In this document: in pieces, positions 17,769-27,454 of the stretch
Layout of the letters: each line of letters begins with the position of its first letter
Numbering within the stretch: the first letter of the stretch is position 1
Assembly: GCF_010500615.1 (NCBI RefSeq)
Contig: NZ_JAAGNX010000001.1
Location: 1,379,531-1,443,530, forward strand
Source: Oceanipulchritudo coccoides
GTDB lineage: Bacteria > Verrucomicrobiota > Verrucomicrobiia > Opitutales > Oceanipulchritudinaceae
Reading direction: 5' to 3'
DNA length: 64,000 bases
Translations under genes and position numbers: made by a program
The notes under the pieces: model-generated
What the model was told of the DNA's origin: nothing
The model's database searches: none
Seen by the model: the letters and a program-made list of their open reading frames with translations, nothing else

Positions 17769-18311
17769 ATGAAAGTATCGATAAAGATTACCCTAACCAT
17801 CCTGATTGGCACGCTCGGACTCTCAACGGCGCTGAAAGGCGAAGAGCTCCTGACGAACCCTAGTTTCGAGGATGAAATTTCAAATTATGACAAGCAAGGC
17901 TGGGATGCCCGCGGCCCTCAAGCGATAAGCCTGGAACGGGTCAAGGACCCGGTGAAAGAGGGGGATTACGCGCTGCTTGTCGATGGCCGGAGTGGCCCCA
18001 AGTGGGAAGGCGTCAAGCAGGCGGTGAAATTGGAGATGGGTAAAACCTACCGGATTTCAGGATCCATTCGCCTTGGGAAGGGTGAAAAAGCCGACAAGGG
18101 AGCGGTGCAGTTGATCAAATCCTATGGGCCGGGGAAAACCGAGTTTCAGGACATTTTCCGCAGCAAGCTCAACGCGAGCGAATACACGACCTTCACGGAA
18201 ACCTTCTCGATAGAGGGAAAGCAACCCGAGGAACTCTTCATTTCCATCCACGGGATGGGCGGCGGAAAATCGTTTATCATCGACGGATTCAGCCTTCAGG
18301 AGATCGATTAA
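17769..18311 (+). CDS. Secreted single-module carbohydrate-binding protein (CBM22/CBM4_9-like)
   Basis: Predicted to bind xylan-type chains outside the cytoplasm; there is no catalytic domain. The 180-residue product has a signal peptide (about 24 residues, TILIGTLGLSTALKG) and one beta-sandwich module covering nearly the whole chain. Module hallmarks are LLTNPSFEDE, GWDARGP, VDGRSGPKWEGVKQ, MGKTYRISGSIRLGKGE and the closing FIIDGFSLQE. The same hallmarks recur in the two neighbouring multi-module proteins. It is the first gene of a run of plus-strand genes with short gaps (33 bases to the next). Being the promoter-proximal gene, it may be strongly expressed. Family assignment to CBM22 rather than CBM4/9 rests on the GR-x-WNG-like motif. 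Confidence 0.85.
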   Translation: MKVSIKITLTILIGTLGLSTALKGEELLTNPSFEDEISNYDKQGWDARGPQAISLERVKDPVKEGDYALLVDGRSGPKWEGVKQAVKLEMGKTYRISGSIRLGKGEKADKGAVQLIKSYGPGKTEFQDIFRSKLNASEYTTFTETFSIEGKQPEELFISIHGMGGGKSFIIDGFSLQEID

Positions 18312-18344
18312 ATTTAACCTCAAGAACCCCAAGAAATCATAGCC

Positions 18345-21300
18345 ATGAAAACTCGTATACTACTGCCTGCCCTCAGTCTTGTTTTTGCCATCACAATACA
18401 AGCTGAGAACTTATTTCTAAATCCTGGTTTTGAGGACGGAAATGTTATCCCCTCTAACAACGTCGATTGGAACCGTCGTGGCGACACGGTCACCTTGACC
18501 CGTGTGGCCTCTCCCGTACAGGAAGGTGCATTCGCCCTGTTTGTATCTGACAGGAATGCGGCCCAGCCTTGGAACGGGGTTGTGCATTCACTGGATTTGA
18601 TTCCCGGGCAAATCTATCGACTTTCTGGTTATGCAAGGCTTGCGAGCGGTGGACCAGAACCATTCAAGGTACAGGTCATAAAAGACGGAATCGGGGCGAC
18701 TCCAGTCAACTTGATTGAATTCCCTATAGACGGTTCGACCTGGTCATTCTTCGACATCTACTTTTCAATTGATGGACCTTTTGAAACAACCGTGGTTTCA
18801 TTTTCTGGTCCGACTGGTGGAGTGGCATTCCTGATCGACAATCTCTCTCTGGAGGAAAGTCCGACGCTTCTGGCCAATCCCGGATTCGAATCTGACATTG
18901 GATTGGTCGACTGGGTGGAGCGCGGAGGAACCACTCTGACCCAAATCACGAGCCCAGTATCCGAAGGAACCAAGGCATTGGAAGTCACGGGCCGGAACGC
19001 TGGCTTTGATGGTGTCAAGCAAGGCCTTTATAATGTTCTTTCCCAAGATAAGCTATACCGTGTGACAGGAGATCTACGCATGTCTGCGGGTGAATCTCCT
19101 GATGCCATCAAGGTGCAGTTGATTAAGAATGGGAATGGCGGCGCTCCGGTAACACTCGAAACAGTCAATGTCACGGATGCCGCGTATACACCTTTTTCGG
19201 CAAGTTTTTCCTTCGGGTCAGAGGTTACCTCTAATCTTGAATTGACTGTGGGAGGCCTCAGCTCAACCACCGCCAGTTTTATTCTGGATAATTTCTCAAT
19301 TGCGGAGGAACCCCTGGATTTGCTTGTAAACGCTGATTTCGAGGACGGAACAAGTGGTTGGGCCAAGCGTGGATCTCCCACATTTACAGCAGTGACGAGC
19401 CCTGTTTCATCCGGACTTTTTGCGGTTCAACTCACCAATCGCACTGCAGGGTTTCATAGCATTGCGCAAGATATTACAGGCGTCACCTCACCCGGATTAA
19501 CCTACAGGCTCTCAGGAGATCTTAGGATGAACGCGGGCGAGTCAACGGATTCTGTCAAGATCCAGCTAATCGTCAACGGGAACGGTGGTGCTCCAGTGAA
19601 TATTGCAACTGTTGGGGCAGGGGATAGTGCATTCACTTCTTTCACGACGACATTTTCTGTTGATGCTTTTTCAACACTGCAATTATCGGTCGGCGCAGTA
19701 ACAAGTGCCTCATTGGTTGAAGGCGTGGGGGTGCTGAAAGGTTTTACGGTAGATAACTTCTCTCTAGAGCTCGTTTCGACCCTGCTGGTTAATCCTGGCT
19801 TTGAATACCCGATTAATAGTCTAGCCGGCACTGGTTGGGATCCCCGTGGCATCACAGGATCTGAATTGATTCTCGTCACGAGCCCAATAACCGAAGGCGA
19901 TAACGCCTTGCAGGTCATCAGTCGAACGGCCACCTTTCATGGTGTCTTGCAAAACCTCCTTGGTACCCTTCAAGCCGATACCAATTACAGGATCAGTGGG
20001 GATGTTCGTCTCGTCGGTTCCTCTTCAGACGCTGTTCAAGTTCAGCTGATAAAGGACATTGGCGCAGGAAACATTTTCCAAACCATTGCTTCAACAACCG
20101 CCACCGACACAGGTTGGTCTAGCTTTTCAAACACTTTTTCATTCAGTGACACTGGCCTGACCAAACTCGATCTGTCCATCCACGGACCTGCTGCAGGGGT
20201 AGACTTGATTATCGATAATGTAGTGCTTGAGAGAGTGCCTGAACTCGTGAATCCAAGTTTTGAAACGGCCCCGGTTGTAGCCGACGGGATTGGCTGGGAG
20301 CAGCGCGGCAGCAGCGTAACCCTTTCACAGGTAAGTTCTCCAACGCCTGATGACGGGAGCTTTGCGATTCTTGTTGCGGGGCGTACACCTGGTGAAGCAT
20401 TCAATGGCGTAAAGCAGAGTCTTCTTCCCATAACAAAACCCAATACGCTTTATCGGATTTCCGGAAAAGTCCAGATGGGGGCAGGAGAAGCCGATGACCT
20501 GATCCGCGTACAATTGATCAAGGACGACGGGAGTGGACAGGTTCTTGATACGCTTTACACGTTCAGTACGGCCACATCAGGTTCATGGCAGGAATTCATT
20601 GCCCTATTTTCCTATCCGGAAACTGGTCTGTCTATTCTTGATTTATCGATACATGGTCCAGCCAATGTTTCGGTGCCGGACAGCCCGAATCTGGCTACTT
20701 TTCTTGTGGACAATTGTGTCCTTGAGGAAGTCACACCTGCCTTTCCAATAGAAAATCCAAGTTTTGAAGATGTTGTTGTTCCAGCCACTGGGTCCAACCC
20801 GGGATGGAGCAACCGTGGAGGAACGGTCACCTTGACCCAAGTTGCTTCCCCAACCCCCACCAATGGGTCAAGCGCCCTGCAGGTTGGTGGTCGCACAGCC
20901 ACCTTCAATGGTATCAAGTACGCCAACCTTAATTTGGACCCTGGAATGACTTACCAGATTACCGGTGATGTCAGGATGGCCACCGGAGAAAGTGCAGACA
21001 CCATCGCCATACAGGGCATCGGCACAGAAGAAGACGGCGTATCCTATTTCGGGGCGAACACGCTTGTTTCAGTTTCCGATGCTGAATGGACAAGTTTCTC
21101 GAAGGTCTTCACCGTACCCACGAATTTGCACCTGTTTGAAATTTCCATTCACGGTCCCGCAATTGGCGCTGATTTCATCGTCGACAATATTAACCTTTTT
21201 GTGGCGAGCACAACCTATGATAGTTTTGCCGGTTTCATAGCTGAAGATCCGCTGTTTCCGTATACTTCTGAAACCGCTATCTTGAATTTCGCCGGTCCTG

Positions 21301-21656
21301 GCTACGACTTCGATAAAGATGGTTTGTCCAACTTCTTCGAATATGTGTTCGGATATGATCCCCTCGTTGCGGACGCTCCCGGCGGAGTGAATTCCTTCCT
21401 GGTGGATAACAGTTTCACTGTGGGGACCAATCGCATCCTCTCTTGGACAATACCTGTTCGTGACGGCATCACTGACCTGTTTGCCGACATTGAACAATCC
21501 TCGGATTTGTCCGGTTGGGGTCCTGTTACAGAAATCCCAGTGATTATAGAAGGAGCAGCCAATAACGGAATCATTGAAACGACCGTTGAGGCAACCCTGA
21601 TTGGGCCACATCCTGACAAGGAATTTTACCGGTTCAATGTTGATCAAGCCCCATGA
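18345..21656 (+). CDS. Secreted protein with six tandem CBM22/CBM4_9-like modules, no catalytic domain
   Basis: The 1103-residue product has a signal peptide (about residues 1-20). Six binding modules of about 150-165 residues start near residues 21, 174, 324, 478, 632 and 800. Each starts with an N-[PA]-x-F-E motif (NPGFE, NADFE, NPSFE) and then a GW-x-x-RG motif. Most continue with a GRTA-FNG-like motif, a YRISG-like strand and a FIIDN-like closing strand. From about residue 955 a different C-terminal domain follows. It has a calcium-type loop DFDKDGLSNFFEYVFG (about 988) and ends KEFYRFNVDQAP, resembling the ends of the proteins at 22749 and 54035. No glycosidase or sulfatase motif is present. 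It probably captures or organises xylan chains at the cell surface or in the medium. It lies between the single-module protein and a small secreted protein in one apparent operon. Confidence 0.87.
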   Translation: MKTRILLPALSLVFAITIQAENLFLNPGFEDGNVIPSNNVDWNRRGDTVTLTRVASPVQEGAFALFVSDRNAAQPWNGVVHSLDLIPGQIYRLSGYARLASGGPEPFKVQVIKDGIGATPVNLIEFPIDGSTWSFFDIYFSIDGPFETTVVSFSGPTGGVAFLIDNLSLEESPTLLANPGFESDIGLVDWVERGGTTLTQITSPVSEGTKALEVTGRNAGFDGVKQGLYNVLSQDKLYRVTGDLRMSAGESPDAIKVQLIKNGNGGAPVTLETVNVTDAAYTPFSASFSFGSEVTSNLELTVGGLSSTTASFILDNFSIAEEPLDLLVNADFEDGTSGWAKRGSPTFTAVTSPVSSGLFAVQLTNRTAGFHSIAQDITGVTSPGLTYRLSGDLRMNAGESTDSVKIQLIVNGNGGAPVNIATVGAGDSAFTSFTTTFSVDAFSTLQLSVGAVTSASLVEGVGVLKGFTVDNFSLELVSTLLVNPGFEYPINSLAGTGWDPRGITGSELILVTSPITEGDNALQVISRTATFHGVLQNLLGTLQADTNYRISGDVRLVGSSSDAVQVQLIKDIGAGNIFQTIASTTATDTGWSSFSNTFSFSDTGLTKLDLSIHGPAAGVDLIIDNVVLERVPELVNPSFETAPVVADGIGWEQRGSSVTLSQVSSPTPDDGSFAILVAGRTPGEAFNGVKQSLLPITKPNTLYRISGKVQMGAGEADDLIRVQLIKDDGSGQVLDTLYTFSTATSGSWQEFIALFSYPETGLSILDLSIHGPANVSVPDSPNLATFLVDNCVLEEVTPAFPIENPSFEDVVVPATGSNPGWSNRGGTVTLTQVASPTPTNGSSALQVGGRTATFNGIKYANLNLDPGMTYQITGDVRMATGESADTIAIQGIGTEEDGVSYFGANTLVSVSDAEWTSFSKVFTVPTNLHLFEISIHGPAIGADFIVDNINLFVASTTYDSFAGFIAEDPLFPYTSETAILNFAGPGYDFDKDGLSNFFEYVFGYDPLVADAPGGVNSFLVDNSFTVGTNRILSWTIPVRDGITDLFADIEQSSDLSGWGPVTEIPVIIEGAANNGIIETTVEATLIGPHPDKEFYRFNVDQAP

Positions 21657-21745
21657 ACCTTGTTTTAGTCAAAACGGTTGCTCAAGCCACCCGTCAAACA
21701 ATACTATAAACTCTATTTTCAAATATCTATAAACCTCATCCAATC

Positions 21746-22702
21746 ATGAAAAAAAGTGCATTATTAACTCTTCTCTGTCTGCCCATTATTGCCAATGGAG
21801 CCACTGTCCTAAATCTGGACATCTACACGATGCAGACCGATACTTCCGACAGTACGCTTGCCGCTTACAATGGTTCTTTCGGTAAAATCATTCCGTTGGA
21901 CATAACGACTCCCGTTTTGACTGGCGATGAAAGTTACTCCGGACCCAATGTTTACGGAGGACTCACGCGGAACATTTTCAAGGGTGGGGGCGGTGTCTCC
22001 AACTCGGGTGGATCCGGTTGGAGGATTCGTGCCAATGCAACCGTTCCTTTCGACGAACTCACTGCCAATACCGGTGCATTGCAGATTAGTGTATTGCATG
22101 TTTTTAAGACTGAAATCAGCGGGGAACCGGCACCCGTAAAGTTCACAGCGCTGAACGACTTGATCGATGCGCCTGATATCTTTACCTCAGACATGGCCCG
22201 CGTGGAGATTTCAACAATCAGCTTTGTTGTCCGCGATGCGGGAACATGGTACATTTCCGAGTCATCAGAAAATCTGCAAACAGGCGGATTGGCCGGAAAT
22301 ACGCCTTCAGCCTATTCTGCGAATGCTCTTGCTGCGAACTGGTACGAATACGATCCGCTAACCGATGTGGATTCTGCCGTCACCGGGGGCGCTCTTGCTA
22401 GCCCTTCTTTTGAAAGTGTTGATTATGTCGGCTTCCTCTTGGAACTCACGACAATTGAGGAGCAATTGGGCTTGAATTATGGGGTAAGGGTTTTCACGGT
22501 CAGCGGAGAGCCTACAGAGCCGAGCACTGGCTGGGCTGGATATGCAATTGAGGAAGATGGCTGGGTAGATACCGGAGATTGGCTTGGTTGGATCAATGTC
22601 ACCAGCGGGGATTTTGTATATGTGAATTCTTCGAAGATGTACATTTACTTGCCCGAGGCTTTAGTCACCGACTCTGGCGCATGGAATTACGCACCTAAAT
22701 AA
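21746..22702 (+). CDS. Secreted protein of unknown function with Trp-rich C-terminal domain
   Basis: Not recognised. The 318-residue product has a signal peptide (KKSALLTLLCLPIIANGA), then about 240 residues of likely beta-sandwich with no known catalytic motif. The last 55 residues carry GWVDTGDWLGWINV, then FVYVNSSKMYIYLP and a final GAWNYAPK. This aromatic, W/Y-rich tail resembles C-terminal domains repeated in many verrucomicrobial secreted proteins, perhaps for sorting or attachment. It sits between the six-module binding protein (89 bases upstream) and the xylanase-sulfatase fusion (46 bases downstream), so a role in glycan binding or surface display is inferred only from position. Confidence 0.8.
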   Translation: MKKSALLTLLCLPIIANGATVLNLDIYTMQTDTSDSTLAAYNGSFGKIIPLDITTPVLTGDESYSGPNVYGGLTRNIFKGGGGVSNSGGSGWRIRANATVPFDELTANTGALQISVLHVFKTEISGEPAPVKFTALNDLIDAPDIFTSDMARVEISTISFVVRDAGTWYISESSENLQTGGLAGNTPSAYSANALAANWYEYDPLTDVDSAVTGGALASPSFESVDYVGFLLELTTIEEQLGLNYGVRVFTVSGEPTEPSTGWAGYAIEEDGWVDTGDWLGWINVTSGDFVYVNSSKMYIYLPEALVTDSGAWNYAPK

Positions 22703-22748
22703 TACAAGGCTGAGTCTCCTCGCCCCCAAGCCCTCCACGAGAGTCATT

Positions 22749-25700
22749 ATGCCACGTATAAAATTTGTCCTGAATCGATTTTTGAACCAATGGAAATGGA
22801 TCTGCCTTGCGGTGCTGTTTTCTGGTCTTACCCATTCCTCAGCGAACCTTCTGGTCAATCCCAGTTTTGAGTCGCCTGTTTCTCCAGGTGATGGAAATGG
22901 TTGGGACCGAAGGGGTCCAACGACCATTACGCTCACGCAGGTCAGCAATCCGGTTGTTCAAGGAGCCTCTGCCTTGGAAGTTGACGGACGAACCTCAGCT
23001 GTTTGGAACGGCATACGCCAAGACCTGACAAGTATCCTGACACCAGGAAGACTTTACCGCATCAAGGGCCATGTTCGCATGGCTCAGGGTGAGGCTCCTG
23101 ATACCATTCGGATTAAGTTGCTGACTACAACGGGTGGAGTTGAGAAATTACTGGTGGAATTATCCGCGGTTACTGACTCCGAATATGTGGAATTCAGTGC
23201 AGATTTTGAGTTTGCGGAAGAAGATACCTACCTCTCGGTCAACGGACCGGCTGTTAATGCGGCCTTTCTACTGGATTACTTCACTCTGACCGAGCTTCCC
23301 AATATTCTCGTTAACCCTGGATTTGAGGATACGATTAATCCCACCGACGGAAGCGGTTGGGACAGGAGAGGTGATGCAACTTTGTCTCAGCCAGCAAGCC
23401 CAGTTGTTACAGGCGCAAGCTCTGTGTTGGTCGAATCCAGAACCCAAACTTGGAACGGAATCCAACAGGATCTGCTGGGAATCTTACTCCCAAGTACAAC
23501 CTATCGAATAACCGGGCACGTGAGACTTGCTACAGGAGAAACAGATACCAACATACAGATTCAATTACTCAAGAATGATGGTTCTGGAAACACTTTCACC
23601 CAGCTCACGACTGTTGCCTCAACCGATTCCGAGTATCGTGATTTTTCAGCTGAGTTCTCCTTTACAGAGACAAGCCTTACGGATCTCAAGTTGGCCATTA
23701 ATTCCCCCAGCGGCGGGTCACTCGCTTCCTTCTATCTGGACAGCTTTAACCTTATCGAACCCAATCCAGTTGTACCGTTAGATTCACTTGCACCGGATAC
23801 CTTTGTCTTCCGATCAAGTGGCAGTTCAGCGGGCTCGGGAGCTTGGACGCTGGATGGCCCCGGATACATCGGCAGCTTCCTGAATAATCTCGGCTCTGAG
23901 GATTCAGAAGTCACCCTGAGTCTGGATGTTACAGGCATTGATTACCTTGCGGTCTCACCCGTGCTTGAAGTATTCACTGGGGTCACCAGAGAGCAAAGGA
24001 CCGTCTCTGGAGCTGCAACAGAGAATTACACTTTTACTCTGCCTCCAGGAGTCCACACCCTTCGTTTAAGCCTCATGAATCCAGAATTGGGACCGGCCCG
24101 TTCCATCACCCTGAATTCAATTACGGTATCTGGTATTGATGTGGTTTTTGACAATGTTGAGAGCCACACCCTGCAAGCTGCGGAGAACAGTTTTGAGTAC
24201 TACCGCAAGAACGCTTTTTCCCTGATACTGCATGATGCAGATGGACAGCGTCTCGTTCCGGGAACTCCGGTCACAATTACCCCCTTGGAAACCAGCCTTA
24301 ATTTTGGCGTGGGTGTGAAGGGCTGGAACAGTAGTGCCGGGCAGGCCGCCAAACGCGATTGGGTAGATCCAACACATCCCGATTATGCAGACCTGCAACC
24401 CATCCGGGATTTTCTTGCCCAAAATTTCAACACCATCGTGACAAACAATGCAGGCAAGTGGGCGCCAGTTGAAAATGTCCGGGATCTGCTCGATTACGAC
24501 GTACTTGACCTGATCCAAGGCTTTGCATCCACAAACAACTTGAGACTGCGCATGCACGCGCTCGCCTGGGCTAAATCCGGGGGGAACCCGGGGTGGGCTG
24601 TTGATTTGATGGATGAAGGCATTGGCGGGAATGTTGCCTCAGCAAACGCTCTTCGTAGCGAAATTTCCGAGCGCATCACCGACTACATTACCGGTCGCGC
24701 GACTGATTGGATAGAAATGGATGGCATCAACGAGGGTTGGCACGTTGATGGCCTGCTTCAACTTTATGGCTACGCTGGTGTGGCCGATATTTATGAGGAA
24801 GCCTATGATGAGTTGCGACTAATCGGCTCAACCACGCCCATATATTTCAATGAGTACGGAACTTTCAGTTCCACTGCGAACGACTACGCCAGTTGGTTTG
24901 TCGATCATATCCAGAATGTTTTGGCGAACATTCCGGAGAGCAAGCGATTGGACGGTTTTGGGATTGGACATCAATCGTATGTCTCCAACAAACCGGGCCA
25001 GAATTCCTTTCTCGATCCAATAGTGTATTACAAGGTCCTTCAAAACACGGCCTCAATGGGCCTTCCCCTTTCAATCACTGAATTTGGAGTCAAGCAGGAG
25101 CCCGCTCCAGTCCCGACATATATGGAAAGCGCGGAACTCTTGCGACAGGCAATGACCATCGCTCTCGGGAATGACCGCGTGAATTCCTTCCTTGTCTGGA
25201 ATTTCCTTGAAGGAGAAATGTTCACAAATGCAACAGCGGCCCCAATGTTGCTGGATGACGGAAATTTCAATTACACTTTGACAGATTTTGGACGGGCCTG
25301 GCAGCACATGACCGGCAGAGTCGATCATAGCAGCCTTTTTCCCGGTTACCCGGTCTTTATGGAAACGCTGGAAGAAACCGTCGGGGCCGATGGCATGGTT
25401 CAGGTGAGGGGAATTCCCGGTAAGTATCGAATTTCCGGTGACAACTTCCAATATGATGTCGATCTTGACCAGGCAGGGGAGTTTGTTGTCAACGGACCGC
25501 CCGTACGCAATGTTCTGATGATCATTGTTGACGACTTGAAGCCGACCATTGGTGCCTTTGGAGACCCGATTGCCGTGACACCCCGGATGGACCAATTGGC
25601 TGACCAAGGGGTGATCTTTTCCAACGCACATTGCCAGATGGCTATATGTGGACCCTCAAGGGCATCGGTTCTGACGGGATTACGCCCGGACTCAACAGGT

Positions 25701-27419
25701 GTCTTTGACTTGAACACTCTGGTCCGCGACGTGAACCCGGAAATCGTTACTTTGCCGCAACATTTTTCCGACCACGGCTACACAACCCATGGCATTTCCA
25801 AAATCTTCCATGGAACAAATTCTGCCGGACAGGATGTTGCGCTGTCATGGAATGATGGTTGGGAAGCTCATGGAGTGACCAAGAAATTTTATGAACCCGG
25901 AAAATCTGAATTTGAGGATGCATTGAGGTCGAGCGGCAACGGTTCGGTTGCGGGGAGGGTTTCTTCGACCGACCGGGGAATTGTCAGCGCAGACACTGAT
26001 TATGGTGACGGGATGGCTGCCCAGAAGGGCGTGGATAAAATTGCTGAATACGCTCCGGAATTCATCAATAATGGAACGCCTTTCTTCCTGACGGTTGGTT
26101 TCCAGAAACCACACCTGCCCTTTAATGCCCCGGATCAATATTGGGCACTTTATGACGGGGTAGACTTTGGTATGGGTTCCTACAACGCTCTCTTTGATTA
26201 TCCGGTCGGCGCACCCACCTACGCCCGTCCGTTCAGTGGAGAACCCGGATCATATGAAGTGCAGGGTCAAATCCCAGATGAAACATACGGCGCAGGATGG
26301 CCTGCAGGTGATGAGGGAGTAGTATTAGCCCCGGATGCCTCGGAAGCTACACGACTGGTGCACGGCTACTACGCTTGTGCCAGTTTCATTGATGCACAAA
26401 TTGGAAGACTCCTGGATGAGCTGGAGGCCCAAGGGATTGCTGATGACACCATTGTCGTGCTTTGGAGTGACCACGGTTTTCACCTTGGGGATCACGGTGC
26501 CTTCTGGGCCAAGCACAGTAACTATGAGCAATCCACCCGCAGCGTCCTGATGGTGAAAGCGCCTGGGGTAACTGAGGCGGGTGGGGTTGTCACTTCGCCT
26601 GTCGAACTGGTCGATATCTTCCCCACACTCTGTCAGTTAACTGGACTTGCTTATCCTGTTCAACCGAATGTCGGACCACTCGAAGGGAATGGGCTTGAGC
26701 CAGTTTTGCGTGACAGCAATCGACCCTGGCGCAAGGCGGCTTTCAGCCAGTATCACCGGAATCCCGGTTCGCTCTACATGGGTTATTCCATGAGGACTGA
26801 CCAGTACCGGCTGACCTCGTGGTTCCCTCGTGGTTCCCTCATTGACGCGAGTACCACAGGGTCTACTCCAGTAGATGAGGAGTTCTATGATTATGGCAAC
26901 GCCCCGGACGAGCCAGTCAACTTGATTGGCGATTCAGCTTATGCTCTGCAAGTCGCTGCTTTCAGGCCAGTCATGGAGGGTGCCCGGTGGGAGGATTCCA
27001 TCATTGCCCAGTATGTCGGTGATCCAGTTCAAGTTACTCCGATCGCAAATTGGAAATCTGTCTATTTTCCATTGGGAACAGAGTCGGCCCTATTGGCGGA
27101 CAATTTGGATTATGACGGAGATGGTCTACCAACATCCGTTGAATACTTCCTCGGCTTGTCTCCAGTGGTATGGGATGACAAACCTTTATCGTTTGGGGCG
27201 AGCAATGGAGGCGGCTCTCTGGAAATTACACTTGGTTATCCATCTCCAGTGATTCGGCCAGACTATACAGGCTACCCTGAGAAGAGTTTTGATTTGTCGA
27301 CCTGGTCCACAAGCGGATTAACCATAAACAACAATACTGAAACCGGACGGACGGATGCCACGCTTAACACCACGGAAGCCAAGGGGTTTATCCGGTTGAA
27401 TGTTCAGGCGAATCCTTGA
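22749..27419 (+). CDS. Multimodular secreted enzyme: CBM-CBM-X-GH10 xylanase-S1 sulfatase
   Basis: Predicted to bind xylan, cut its beta-1,4 backbone and remove sulfate esters with one 1556-residue chain. After a signal region (to about residue 31) come two CBM22-like modules (about 32-183 and 184-340). A third beta-sandwich (about 342-460) resembles calcium-dependent xylan-binding domains. The GH10-like domain (about 464-890) has acid/base Glu662 in DGINEGW and nucleophile Glu778 in SITEFGV. These are variants of the usual VVNEA and TELD boxes, so it is a divergent GH10. An S1 sulfatase domain follows (about 918-1417) with IIVDDLKP metal ligands and the formylglycine site CGPSR (Cys967), most like iduronate-2-sulfatase-type enzymes. 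The tail has DYDGDGLPTSVEYFLG (about 1454) and ends KGFIRLNVQANP. The frame is continuous over 4.6 kb, so the fusion is real in this sequence. Exact substrate is unknown. Confidence 0.9.
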   Translation: MPRIKFVLNRFLNQWKWICLAVLFSGLTHSSANLLVNPSFESPVSPGDGNGWDRRGPTTITLTQVSNPVVQGASALEVDGRTSAVWNGIRQDLTSILTPGRLYRIKGHVRMAQGEAPDTIRIKLLTTTGGVEKLLVELSAVTDSEYVEFSADFEFAEEDTYLSVNGPAVNAAFLLDYFTLTELPNILVNPGFEDTINPTDGSGWDRRGDATLSQPASPVVTGASSVLVESRTQTWNGIQQDLLGILLPSTTYRITGHVRLATGETDTNIQIQLLKNDGSGNTFTQLTTVASTDSEYRDFSAEFSFTETSLTDLKLAINSPSGGSLASFYLDSFNLIEPNPVVPLDSLAPDTFVFRSSGSSAGSGAWTLDGPGYIGSFLNNLGSEDSEVTLSLDVTGIDYLAVSPVLEVFTGVTREQRTVSGAATENYTFTLPPGVHTLRLSLMNPELGPARSITLNSITVSGIDVVFDNVESHTLQAAENSFEYYRKNAFSLILHDADGQRLVPGTPVTITPLETSLNFGVGVKGWNSSAGQAAKRDWVDPTHPDYADLQPIRDFLAQNFNTIVTNNAGKWAPVENVRDLLDYDVLDLIQGFASTNNLRLRMHALAWAKSGGNPGWAVDLMDEGIGGNVASANALRSEISERITDYITGRATDWIEMDGINEGWHVDGLLQLYGYAGVADIYEEAYDELRLIGSTTPIYFNEYGTFSSTANDYASWFVDHIQNVLANIPESKRLDGFGIGHQSYVSNKPGQNSFLDPIVYYKVLQNTASMGLPLSITEFGVKQEPAPVPTYMESAELLRQAMTIALGNDRVNSFLVWNFLEGEMFTNATAAPMLLDDGNFNYTLTDFGRAWQHMTGRVDHSSLFPGYPVFMETLEETVGADGMVQVRGIPGKYRISGDNFQYDVDLDQAGEFVVNGPPVRNVLMIIVDDLKPTIGAFGDPIAVTPRMDQLADQGVIFSNAHCQMAICGPSRASVLTGLRPDSTGVFDLNTLVRDVNPEIVTLPQHFSDHGYTTHGISKIFHGTNSAGQDVALSWNDGWEAHGVTKKFYEPGKSEFEDALRSSGNGSVAGRVSSTDRGIVSADTDYGDGMAAQKGVDKIAEYAPEFINNGTPFFLTVGFQKPHLPFNAPDQYWALYDGVDFGMGSYNALFDYPVGAPTYARPFSGEPGSYEVQGQIPDETYGAGWPAGDEGVVLAPDASEATRLVHGYYACASFIDAQIGRLLDELEAQGIADDTIVVLWSDHGFHLGDHGAFWAKHSNYEQSTRSVLMVKAPGVTEAGGVVTSPVELVDIFPTLCQLTGLAYPVQPNVGPLEGNGLEPVLRDSNRPWRKAAFSQYHRNPGSLYMGYSMRTDQYRLTSWFPRGSLIDASTTGSTPVDEEFYDYGNAPDEPVNLIGDSAYALQVAAFRPVMEGARWEDSIIAQYVGDPVQVTPIANWKSVYFPLGTESALLADNLDYDGDGLPTSVEYFLGLSPVVWDDKPLSFGASNGGGSLEITLGYPSPVIRPDYTGYPEKSFDLSTWSTSGLTINNNTETGRTDATLNTTEAKGFIRLNVQANP

Positions 27420-27454
27420 GCTCTGGTTCTGGCCTGTAGTACAACTTAAACATC

